6,120 nt of DNA. Source: Thermoflexales bacterium. Lineage in GTDB: Bacteria; Chloroflexota; Anaerolineae; B4-G1; SLSP01. Where the stretch lies: assembly GCA_015486785.1 (NCBI GenBank), contig WFQZ01000277.1:1-6120 (forward strand), in the 5' to 3' direction. Positions within the stretch are counted from its first letter, which is position 1, and the number at the start of each line of letters is the position of its first letter. The notes beneath the pieces were generated by a model, which made no database searches, had not been told where the DNA came from, and saw nothing but the letters and a program-made list of their open reading frames with translations. Below are positions 1 to 5,516 of this stretch, piece after piece. The translations under genes were made by a program, and so were the position numbers.

Positions 1-1
1 C

Positions 2-691
2 ACCGGCAACGACTACACCCCGCTGAACTTCGTCGATCCGGCCACCGGCAAGGCCGTGGGTTGGGAGTATGACGCGGTCAACGAAATCTGCCGCCGCCTT
101 GACTGCACCGTTGATTGGAAAGTCACGTCCTGGGACACCATGATCGCCGCCGTCCACGACGGCCAATTTGACGTCGGCATGGACGGCATCACCATCACCG
201 ACGAGCGGGCCAAGCAAGTGGACTTCTCCGAACCCTACATGACCTCTCAGCAATTCATGCTCGTGCGGGCCGATGAAGACCGCTTCAGCACCGCCGAGGA
301 GTTCGCCGCCAATGACAAGCTGCTCATCGGTTCGCAGGCCGGCACCACCAACTTCTACACCGCCGTCTACGACGTGCTCGACGGCGATGAATCCAATCCC
401 CGCATCAAGCTCTTCGAGACCTTCGGCGCAGCCGTGCAAGCGCTCCTCGCCGGGGACGTGGACATGGTGTTGATGGATGCCGCCTCCAGCAAGGGCTACA
501 TCGGAGCACACCCCGACAAGCTCAAGATCGTGGGCGATCCGCTGGGCACCGAGGACTTTGGCTTCATCTTCACCCCCGGCTCCGACCTCGTCGCCCCCTT
601 CAACGCCGCCATCGAGACGATGAAGAAAGACGGCTATCTGGACTACCTCAACACCCGCTGGTTCTTCCTCTACGACGCCGGAGCGCAGTAG
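2..691 (+). CDS. ABC transporter substrate-binding protein, family 3 (5' end missing)
   Basis: This is the extracytoplasmic solute receptor of an ABC importer, probably for an amino acid or similar small polar solute. The reading frame is open from the left edge, so about 229 C-terminal residues are visible and the signal peptide and true start lie outside the window. An internal GTG at 56 is in frame but is not the start, because homologous sequence (G-N-D-Y-T-P-L-N-F) runs upstream of it. Family hallmarks in order are the Y-x-P-L-x-F opening, the G-W-E-Y-D-A-V-N-E segment, the T-D-E-R-A-K-Q-V-D-F-S-E-P-Y motif, the S-Q-A-G-T-T stretch, G-D-V-D-M-V-L-M-D, and a C-terminal G-Y-L-D-Y-L-N-T-R-W. 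In characterised family members the Arg of the T-x-x-R motif (codon 206-208) contacts the ligand carboxylate. The matching permease and ATPase genes are not in view. The substrate cannot be deduced from the sequence. Confidence 0.92.
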   Translation, partial: TGNDYTPLNFVDPATGKAVGWEYDAVNEICRRLDCTVDWKVTSWDTMIAAVHDGQFDVGMDGITITDERAKQVDFSEPYMTSQQFMLVRADEDRFSTAEEFAANDKLLIGSQAGTTNFYTAVYDVLDGDESNPRIKLFETFGAAVQALLAGDVDMVLMDAASSKGYIGAHPDKLKIVGDPLGTEDFGFIFTPGSDLVAPFNAAIETMKKDGYLDYLNTRWFFLYDAGAQ

Positions 692-708
692 CCCGCAAAC
701 ACGCACTA

Positions 709-742
709 AAAAAGACGCCGACCCTCTGGCCGGCGTCTTTTT
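709..742. terminator. bidirectional intrinsic terminator
   Basis: AAAAAGACGCCG at 709-720 is a perfect 12-bp inverted repeat of CGGCGTCTTTTT at 731-742. The stem can extend inward past one A-C mismatch by two C-G pairs, closing a CTCT loop. A T-run ends the stem on the plus strand, and the A-run on the other side gives six U on the minus strand. The hairpin can therefore end both the solute-binding protein transcript (stop at 691) and the convergent lipoprotein operon (stop at 762). It sits in a 70-bp gap and is the only obvious signal there. Confidence 0.9.
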
Positions 743-761
743 CTACCCCTGAAAGATCACG

Positions 762-2066
762 TCATTCCGTGATGTCCCACGTGTAGGCGGACTGAATGTC
801 CACATTGTCCAGTTCCGCGATGTCGTTATCATCGCAATCTTGCGCCAGCAAATCGTACTTGCCGGGCTGGATGTAGAACAATCGACGGCCTCCGTCCGTG
901 GGGATGATTTCCAAAGAACCGAGGAGATCGGCTCCCCAAGAGTCGCTCGTGACCGGTGAGATGTACAGGTAACAGACCTTCGTCCCGGTGTGATTGATGA
1001 CCGTCACCGGCGTATTGCCGTTCTCCCCCGGCGAGAGTTCAAGGGTGCTGGAAATGTCCCACGCCGTGGCGAGAATTACCTCATCACAGTTCTCGGCCTT
1101 CATATCATACGTGCCCGCCGGGACATCAAACGTGCGCGAGTCACCGGAGGCCAATTGGCTATCGCCCAGCCAATCATCGCCCCACGTGTCGCTATCCGAC
1201 GGCGAGATGTAGACATAGCAGATGTCATCCGGCGTCTTGTTGTGGAGTATCACTTGGAACGGTTCGCCACTCCCCTGAGCACCACTCCCCTGAGCCTGCG
1301 GGGTCACTTGCGGCGCAGCCGTGCCGGGGATGATCCACGTAGTTTCGCCGGAAACCTGCACGCCGTCCTCGGAATAGACCTTGTTGTGATCACAATCCTC
1401 CGTGATGATCGTGTAGATGCCGGGATCGACGAAGAAAATCCGGTCGTGACCGGAGGCGATAGATTCCAAATCCCCCAGCCAATCATCGCCCAGCTCACCC
1501 GCAGAGGGCGTGATGTACACGAAGCAAATTTCCGCATCGCTGTCGTTCATCATTCGCAGCGCGGCCTTGCCCGCCCCGCCAAATGAGACGGTGGTGTCCG
1601 CATCCAGATTCCACGCCGTGCCCAGCGTGGTGTGATCGCAGTCCGCCACCAACATATCGTAAGTGCCGTTGGGCACAGCGAGCGTCTTTGACGTTCCGGC
1701 GTCGATGGTATTCTCCTCCCCCAGCCAATCATCGCCCCACGAGTCGCTATCTGACGGCGAGATGTAAACGTAGCAGATGTCATACGGCGTCTGGTTGTCC
1801 ACCGTCACGGCGAACGTATCCCCGCCGGATAGTGGGGTGGACTTCCCGCCGGGGGGCACGACGGTTGATACAGCAGTTGCGGGCACAGCGGATGGCGCAA
1901 CAGTCGCAGGCGCGACGGTCGCAGGCGCGACAGGAGCGAGCGTCGCTGTTGCTACCTGAATCGGCGGCGGCGCACTCGTGGGATTGAACATGTCCTCAAC
2001 GAACTGACATGCCATTGAGGAGATCAGCACCAGCCCCACCAACATCCAAAGAGCTTTCTTAGTCAT
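762..2066 (-). CDS. modular lipoprotein with four cysteine-paired repeats (A-B-A-B)
   Basis: This is a predicted secreted, lipid-anchored protein of 434 residues with unknown function. I chose the ATG at 2066 because GGGAGG (2078-2073) lies 6 nt upstream; an in-frame GTG at 2087 would put that ribosome site inside the gene. Residues 1-20 are a K-K then hydrophobic signal ending S-S-M-A-C20. This is a usable lipobox, but Ser at -3 is atypical. Residues 21-83 are a Pro/Thr/Ala/Val-rich linker with V-A-P-A-T repeats. Four modules follow: A1 (about 84-164), B1 (165-248), A2 (269-350) and B2 (351-434), with a Gln/Gly/Ser linker at 249-268. Each module has I/V-C-Y/F-x-x-I-S/T-P, then G-x-D-x-L-G, then G-x-Y, then D/N-C-D. 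A modules carry V-P-x-G-T-Y-D-M and B modules F-[FY]-[VI]-x-P-G-x-Y. Each has exactly two Cys (98/143, 181/225, 283/327, 365/411), probably disulfide partners. It is the second gene of an operon, 26 nt after its two-module paralog. Confidence 0.85.
   Translation of the reverse strand: MTKKALWMLVGLVLISSMACQFVEDMFNPTSAPPPIQVATATLAPVAPATVAPATVAPSAVPATAVSTVVPPGGKSTPLSGGDTFAVTVDNQTPYDICYVYISPSDSDSWGDDWLGEENTIDAGTSKTLAVPNGTYDMLVADCDHTTLGTAWNLDADTTVSFGGAGKAALRMMNDSDAEICFVYITPSAGELGDDWLGDLESIASGHDRIFFVDPGIYTIITEDCDHNKVYSEDGVQVSGETTWIIPGTAAPQVTPQAQGSGAQGSGEPFQVILHNKTPDDICYVYISPSDSDTWGDDWLGDSQLASGDSRTFDVPAGTYDMKAENCDEVILATAWDISSTLELSPGENGNTPVTVINHTGTKVCYLYISPVTSDSWGADLLGSLEIIPTDGGRRLFYIQPGKYDLLAQDCDDNDIAELDNVDIQSAYTWDITE
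1165..1243 (-). repeat. internal DNA repeat, copy in module A2
   Basis: This tract matches 1720-1798 at 73 of 79 positions by hand alignment. The offset is 555 bp, exactly 185 codons. It encodes the I-C-Y-V-Y-I-S-P-S to D-D-W-L-G core of module A2. The match is much closer at DNA level than that between the A and B modules, which points to a later duplication of an A-B unit or to gene conversion. Confidence 0.85.
1267..1295 (-). repeat. 15-bp tandem repeat in inter-module linker
   Basis: CCACTCCCCTGAGC occurs at 1267-1280 and again at 1282-1295, a period of 15 bp. It encodes A-Q-G-S-G twice in the flexible linker between the two A-B units of the large lipoprotein. A period that is a multiple of three lets copy number change without a frameshift. 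Confidence 0.8.
1474..1492 (-). repeat. short copy of the module core repeat in B1
   Basis: CCCAGCCAATCATCGCCCA at 1474-1492 is the same string found at 1165 and 1720, so a short nearly identical DNA core encoding D-D-W-L-G is shared by A1, B1 and A2. Beyond this core, B1 diverges from the A modules. Confidence 0.7.
1720..1798 (-). repeat. internal DNA repeat, copy in module A1
   Basis: This is the partner of the tract at 1165-1243, with six mismatches in 79 bp by hand count. It covers the equivalent codons of module A1. The pair marks the A-B unit as the duplicated block in this gene. Confidence 0.85.
1901..1930 (-). repeat. 15-bp tandem repeat in post-lipobox linker
   Basis: Two 15-bp units, 1901-1915 and 1916-1930, differ at one position (A/G) and encode V-A-P-A-T repeats. 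They lie in the Pro/Thr/Ala-rich tether between the lipid anchor and the first module. A degenerate third unit follows at about 1931-1939. Confidence 0.75.
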
Positions 2067-2072
2067 AGTAAG

Positions 2073-2078
2073 CCTCCC
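2073..2078 (-). promoter_or_regulatory. ribosome binding site fixing the start of the 434-aa lipoprotein
   Basis: On the minus strand GGGAGG is followed by CTTACT (6 nt) and ATG at 2066. The in-frame GTG at 2087 lies upstream of this site and has no comparable site of its own, so the shorter protein is preferred. Confidence 0.85.
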
Positions 2079-2092
2079 AGAATCCACGGAGC

Positions 2093-2788
2093 TTAATTAG
2101 AATCAGAGATCGTCCACGTCATGTCCGAGTTAAGTTCTACGTTATCCTTTTCGGATATCGTCGTCTTGCCATCGCAATCTCCGGCCATCAAATCGTAAGT
2201 GCCGGGATCCACGAAGAACATTCGCGCATTCCCCGGCGTCACCGATTCCTTATCACCCAGCCAGTCGTCCCCCCAATTGTCATTCGTGCTTGGCGAGATG
2301 AAGAAGTAGCACACTTCCTTCGAAGAGTTGTTGACAAACATCAACCGCACCGCGTTCTTACGCCCCGCCGTGACCGTCGTATCCTGGGAAAGATTCCACG
2401 CAGTCGCCAGCACCGTCTGATCGCAATCTTCAATGTTCATATCGTAAGTCCCGGCGTCCACCTTAAAAGTGCGGCTCGCGCCATCGGCGATCTTCTCGTC
2501 CTCGCCCAACTCATCCTCACCCCAAGCAGACTCATCGCTGGAGGAGATCATCACGTAGCAGATTTCCCGCCCGGTGTTGTTCACCACGGTGATGTTGAAC
2601 CCGCCGGAGGTCGCTCCGCCGCCGGAAGTCTTCCCGCCGCCGGAGGACGCCCCACCACCGGAGGTCGCCCCGCCGCTAGATTGCGGAGCCGCAGTAGGCG
2701 GAGTCGTTGCCTTGCCGCCGCCCCCACAGGCCAACAGCAACAGCATCATCCCGATAATCCCGACCACAAACCAAGTTTTGCGCTTCAT
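2093..2788 (-). CDS. modular lipoprotein with two cysteine-paired repeats (A-B)
   Basis: This is a predicted secreted lipoprotein of 231 residues with unknown function. The ATG at 2788 is preceded by AAGGAGG with an 8-nt spacer. Residues 1-20 form a basic then strongly hydrophobic signal ending L-L-A-C21, a canonical lipobox. Residues 22-63 are a Gly/Ser/Thr-rich tether with repeated S-G-G-G units. Module A (about 64-142) has E-I-C77-Y-V-M-I-S, A-G-T-Y-D-M, D-C122-D and A-T-A-W-N-L. Module B (about 143-231) has E-V-C160-Y-F-F-I-S-P-S, G-D-D-W-L-G, F-F-V-D-P-G-T-Y-D-L and D-C205-D, ending in T-W-T-I. The two Cys of each module are 45 residues apart. It is the first gene of the operon with its four-module paralog 26 nt downstream, so the two may act together at the cell surface. 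Repeats of this general look occur in exported bacterial proteins, but I cannot name the family. Confidence 0.87.
   Translation of the reverse strand: MKRKTWFVVGIIGMMLLLLACGGGGKATTPPTAAPQSSGGATSGGGASSGGGKTSGGGATSGGFNITVVNNTGREICYVMISSSDESAWGEDELGEDEKIADGASRTFKVDAGTYDMNIEDCDQTVLATAWNLSQDTTVTAGRKNAVRLMFVNNSSKEVCYFFISPSTNDNWGDDWLGDKESVTPGNARMFFVDPGTYDLMAGDCDGKTTISEKDNVELNSDMTWTISDSN
2600..2675 (-). repeat. GC-rich low-complexity tract encoding the Gly/Ser tether
   Basis: Imperfect repeats of the type GCCGGAGGTCGC/CCGCCGCCGGA encode T/S-S-G-G-G-A units at about residues 38-63 of the 231-aa lipoprotein. The tract is repeat-expansion prone and forms a flexible spacer between anchor and modules. 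Its paralog uses a Pro/Thr/Ala spacer at the same place, so the tethers are not conserved even though the modules are. Confidence 0.7.
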
Positions 2789-2796
2789 CGCATCTT

Positions 2797-2803
2797 CCTC
2801 CTT
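2797..2803 (-). promoter_or_regulatory. strong ribosome binding site of the 231-aa lipoprotein
   Basis: AAGGAGG on the minus strand lies 8 nt before the ATG at 2788. It starts only 7 nt after the 3' arm of the predicted leader hairpin (ending at 2811), close enough for leader folding to affect ribosome access. Confidence 0.85.
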
Positions 2804-2810
2804 TTTACGA

Positions 2811-2924
2811 GCATGCTCCCGGATAACTCAAGCCGCCGTAGGAAGCCCCCGCACAGATTTTTGGCTCAAGTTTATCGGGAATATGCTACCGTCATGAATG
2901 GTGAAAGTAACCGGGGGCCTACGG
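2811..2924 (-). promoter_or_regulatory. structured 5' leader with two crossing stems (candidate RNA element)
   Basis: Read as minus-strand RNA, 2924-2912 (CCGUAGGCCCCCG) pairs with 2851-2836. This gives 7 bp plus 6 bp with a 3-nt CUU bulge. Separately, 2886-2863 pairs with 2834-2811: about 22 pairs with two single-base bulges and one A-C mismatch. Three contacts in the second stem are G-U wobbles on the minus strand but mismatches on the plus strand, which favours a minus-strand RNA. The order of arms is 1-2-1'-2', so the stems cross: either a pseudoknot or two competing folds. The element lies between the putative promoter and the ribosome site. It matches no riboswitch class I can recall, and no U-run follows the last stem, so it is not an ordinary terminator. 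Confidence 0.5.
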
Positions 2925-2933
2925 AGTACCACC

Positions 2934-2962
2934 ATTATATAAAACTTCGGGTAAAGGCACAA
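2934..2962 (-). promoter_or_regulatory. putative promoter of the lipoprotein operon
   Basis: The minus strand has a perfect TATAAT -10 box at 2939-2934. A weak -35 (TTGTGC, 2962-2957) lies 17 bp upstream. Transcription would begin near 2927, just before the first arm of the structured leader, giving a leader of about 140 nt. The -35 lies 8 bp beyond the stop codon of the upstream DUF512 gene, so readthrough from that gene is also possible. Confidence 0.5.
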
Positions 2963-2969
2963 GCAACCG

Positions 2970-4238
2970 CTACGCCCGCACCACGTGGACTCGCGTCCCC
3001 AACGCCTGAGCCACCTCCTGCGGCGAGCGATCATCCAGCGAGAGGCCGCCCGGCCCCCGGAAGACCTCCCCCGGCAAGACCACCACATCCGCCGGCGGAT
3101 GGACGCGCAGCTCGGCCAAAATATCCCCCACCGTCAACAGCCCGGCTACCGTGACCGTCGTCCCGAAGGCGTGATTGGGCACCGCGACCACCTCCACGGC
3201 GAGTTGCCGGGCACCGGCGAACGACGCAGCGAGGTCACGCAGCACCGGCGCGAACAAAACCCCGGTGACCCAAGTCTGGCGCGGCCCGCCAAGCTGCGCC
3301 AACTCCGCCGCCTGACGCGGCCAGCCATCCAGGAACGTCCGCACCATCCCCACCCCGTTCTCGACGAGATCGGGCAGCAGCCCATCATACGCCGTGCGCT
3401 CAGGCACCGGCACCCCGGCCCGCAAGTACCACTCATCCGAAGGATAGACAAACCCCACGCCCAACGTCTGCCGCAGACGCGCCTGTCGGCGCAAAGCCAA
3501 CGCCAACACCTCCGCCGCCTCGTCATCCCGATAAGGCCGCAAAGTCGGATTGTGCCGCTTGGTCAGCCCCACCGGCACAATCGTCAGATCGCGCACCGAG
3601 GGGTAAAGTTCGGCCAGATCGGCGATAGTGCGCTCCAAATGCGCCCCGTCATTGCGTCCGGGCACCAACACCGCCTGCGTGTGAACCTCAATCCCCATCG
3701 CCGCCAGCCGCTCCAAATCCGCCACAATCTGCCCGGCCCGCGCATTGTGCATCAACCCGCGCCGCACCTCCGGCTCCGTCGCATGCACCGACACATACAA
3801 CGGACTCAAGTACTGCTCCTCAATGCGCTCCCAATCCGCCTCCTCCAAGTTCGTAAGCGTGATGTAGTTGCCATAGAGGAAAGAGAGACGATAATCGTCA
3901 TCCTTGAGATAGAGCGAACGGCGCAAGCCCGGCAACATCTGATTGACAAAGCAGAACTCGCAGCGGTTACGACAAGTGCGCGGTCGGGCGGAAAATATCG
4001 GACGGGCAAAATCCAGCCCTAAAGGCTGCCCGTAGCGGCGCGAAGCAGTCAAGCGCAACTGACTTTCGCCTCGCGCCACCGTAAAGCACAACTCCGCCTC
4101 CGCGCCGTAGAACTGCACATCAATCACATCGCGCACCGGCTGATCGTTGATCGCCAACAACACATCGCCCACGCGCACACTGGCTTGAGCGGCCACACTC
4201 TGCGGGGCAACAGCAGTAATCACAGCATAAGATTTCAT
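2970..4238 (-). CDS. DUF512-family radical SAM protein with N-terminal PDZ-like region
   Basis: The protein has 422 residues, about the usual size for this family. Residues about 5-60 resemble a PDZ domain (V-A-P-Q-S-V-A, V-G-D-V-L-L-A-I-N-D-Q-P-V). A radical SAM core follows with C89-x3-C93-x2-C96, ligands for a [4Fe-4S] cluster that reductively cleaves S-adenosylmethionine, then Y-G-N-Y-I-T-L-T-N and L-Y-V-S-V-H-A-T. The C-terminal half is the DUF512 region, with V-P-V-G-L-T, Y-P-S-D-E-W and a closing T-V-A-G-L-L-T-V-G-D-I-L. The order PDZ, radical SAM, DUF512 is characteristic of the family; the substrate is unknown to me. The protein is cytosolic, with no signal peptide. The ATG at 4238 has only a weak ribosome site (AGTGAG, 6 nt spacer). 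It diverges from the transporter gene with 36 nt between starts and ends 181 nt before the lipoprotein operon, with no clear terminator between. Confidence 0.9.
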   Translation of the reverse strand: MKSYAVITAVAPQSVAAQASVRVGDVLLAINDQPVRDVIDVQFYGAEAELCFTVARGESQLRLTASRRYGQPLGLDFARPIFSARPRTCRNRCEFCFVNQMLPGLRRSLYLKDDDYRLSFLYGNYITLTNLEEADWERIEEQYLSPLYVSVHATEPEVRRGLMHNARAGQIVADLERLAAMGIEVHTQAVLVPGRNDGAHLERTIADLAELYPSVRDLTIVPVGLTKRHNPTLRPYRDDEAAEVLALALRRQARLRQTLGVGFVYPSDEWYLRAGVPVPERTAYDGLLPDLVENGVGMVRTFLDGWPRQAAELAQLGGPRQTWVTGVLFAPVLRDLAASFAGARQLAVEVVAVPNHAFGTTVTVAGLLTVGDILAELRVHPPADVVVLPGEVFRGPGGLSLDDRSPQEVAQALGTRVHVVRA

Positions 4239-4260
4239 CAGCTTCTCACTTCCAACTTTT

Positions 4261-4267
4261 AAGGAGG
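4261..4267 (+). promoter_or_regulatory. ribosome binding site selecting a TTG start
   Basis: AAGGAGG is followed by GACCAAC (7 nt) and TTG at 4275. The first in-frame ATG, at 4290, is 22 nt away, too far for this site, so TTG is the better start. Confidence 0.85.
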
Positions 4268-4274
4268 GACCAAC

Positions 4275-5516
4275 TTGAAAAAAGATAAAATGTTCTACAA
4301 ATTCGCGCTCTACGGCTTCCTGAAGAACCTGCGCTTCTTTGAACCGTTTATGATCCTGTTCTTCCGCGAAGGCGGATTGACCTTCTTGCAGATCGGCATG
4401 TTGTACTCCGTCCGCGACCTGGCGACGAACATCCTAGAAATCCCCACCGGCGTCTACGCCGACGCCTTTGGCCGCCGCAAATCGATGCTCATGGCCTTCG
4501 GCGCGTACATCATCTCGTTCGTCATCTTCTACGTGTACCCCAACTTCTACGTCTACGGCCTGGCGATGATCCTGTACGCCTTTGGGGAAGCCTTCCGCTC
4601 CGGCACGCACAAGGCATTGATCCTCGAATATCTCAAGCTCAACGACATGTCCAAGCACAAAGTCGCCTACTACGGACGGACTCGCGCGGCCTCCCAGTTC
4701 GGCTCGGCGATCAACTCCCTGTTAGCCGCCGCGCTGATCTTCTACTCCGGCAGCTACCGCTACATCTTCATCGCCTCCATCATCCCCTACGTGCTGGACT
4801 TCATCAACCTGGCGACGTACCCCCCAGAGCTTGACGGCGAACTGACCGAGTTCAAGCGTGACCAAATCTCCGGCCAGATCAAAACGACCCTGGCCACCTT
4901 CGCCGGGCTGCTGAAATCCCCCAACACCTTGCGCACGATGATGAACAGCTCCAGCTTCACCGCCTTCTTCAAAGCCACCAAAGACTACCTACAGCCGATC
5001 CTCAAATCCTTTGCCGTGAGCCTGCCGATCTTCCTGATGCTGGATCAGACCAAGCGCACGGCGGTGATCGTCGGCCTGGTGTACTTCGTGATCTACATGC
5101 TCACCAGCTACGCCTCGCGCAGCGCGCACACAGTCAGCCAACGATTCCCCAACCTCTCCCAGGCGGTGAACGTGACCTTCCTGACCGGCGCGGGGCTGCT
5201 CTTCGTGGCCGGCGGCGCGACGCAATACAAAATTGACGCCCTTTCGATCCTGATCTTCCTCTTCCTGTACGTGTTGCAAAATGTCCGCCGCCCGATGAAC
5301 GTCTCTTTGATCAGCGATCAAATCTCCAGCAAAGTTATGGCCTCCGGCCTGTCGGTGGAATCGCAACTGACCACCGTGCTGATGGCCATCCTGGCCCCGA
5401 TTATGGGCGCGTTAGCCGACAAATTCGGCGTGGGCGCGGCCTTGGGCGGATTGGGGCTGCTGATGCTGCTCCTCACCCCGCTCACGTGGGTGCAGCCGGT
5501 GGAAGAAGCGGCCTAG
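4275..5516 (+). CDS. major facilitator superfamily transporter
   Basis: This is a predicted inner-membrane secondary transporter of 413 residues, a normal length for a 12-helix major facilitator protein. The loop between helices 2 and 3 has the superfamily motif G59-V-Y-A-D63-A-F-G66-R67-R68-K. The second half carries a weaker copy, G-A-L-A-D-K-F-G at 378-385, consistent with the internal two-fold repeat. Hydrophobic stretches cover most of the chain, with a polar central loop at about 184-220. The start is TTG with a strong ribosome site. The sequence looks like a drug/metabolite efflux-type member, but no motif fixes the substrate. It is divergent from the DUF512 gene, so any promoter must lie inside that gene's 5' end. 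Its stop codon overlaps that of the convergent NYN-domain gene and no terminator separates them. Confidence 0.9.
   Translation: MKKDKMFYKFALYGFLKNLRFFEPFMILFFREGGLTFLQIGMLYSVRDLATNILEIPTGVYADAFGRRKSMLMAFGAYIISFVIFYVYPNFYVYGLAMILYAFGEAFRSGTHKALILEYLKLNDMSKHKVAYYGRTRAASQFGSAINSLLAAALIFYSGSYRYIFIASIIPYVLDFINLATYPPELDGELTEFKRDQISGQIKTTLATFAGLLKSPNTLRTMMNSSSFTAFFKATKDYLQPILKSFAVSLPIFLMLDQTKRTAVIVGLVYFVIYMLTSYASRSAHTVSQRFPNLSQAVNVTFLTGAGLLFVAGGATQYKIDALSILIFLFLYVLQNVRRPMNVSLISDQISSKVMASGLSVESQLTTVLMAILAPIMGALADKFGVGAALGGLGLLMLLLTPLTWVQPVEEAA

Noticed and set aside
990..1987. Open frames of 198 and 134 codons on the plus strand opposite the large lipoprotein
   Set aside because: They mirror the lipoprotein repeats, are Arg-rich, and lack a ribosome site or known motif. 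The minus-strand frame has a signal peptide, lipobox and conserved modules.
2066..2087. GTG at 2087 as the start of the large lipoprotein
   Set aside because: It would add seven residues that include the ribosome site itself. The ATG at 2066 has GGGAGG at ideal spacing and gives a better signal peptide.
2811..2886. Long leader hairpin as a terminator for the DUF512 gene
   Set aside because: On the minus strand the stem is followed by UCGUAAAAAGG rather than a U-run, and on the plus strand no U-run follows and no gene ends there.
2872..2895. Seven-codon leader peptide (M-T-V-A-Y-S-R) in the lipoprotein operon leader
   Set aside because: There is no ribosome site ahead of its ATG and no run of a regulatory amino acid, so an attenuation peptide is not supported.
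2681..3154. 157-codon plus-strand open frame crossing the intergenic region
   Set aside because: It is low-complexity Pro/Arg/Ala sequence that overlaps the ends of two well supported minus-strand genes and the putative promoter.
2985..4022. 345-codon open frame on the plus strand opposite the DUF512 gene
   Set aside because: It is Arg/His/Gln/Pro-rich with no recognisable domain, and it lies wholly opposite a clear radical SAM gene. This is typical of GC-rich antisense shadow frames.
4205..4233. TAAGAT at 4228-4233 as a -10 box for the transporter
   Set aside because: No acceptable -35 lies at the right distance, so the promoter cannot be placed with any confidence.
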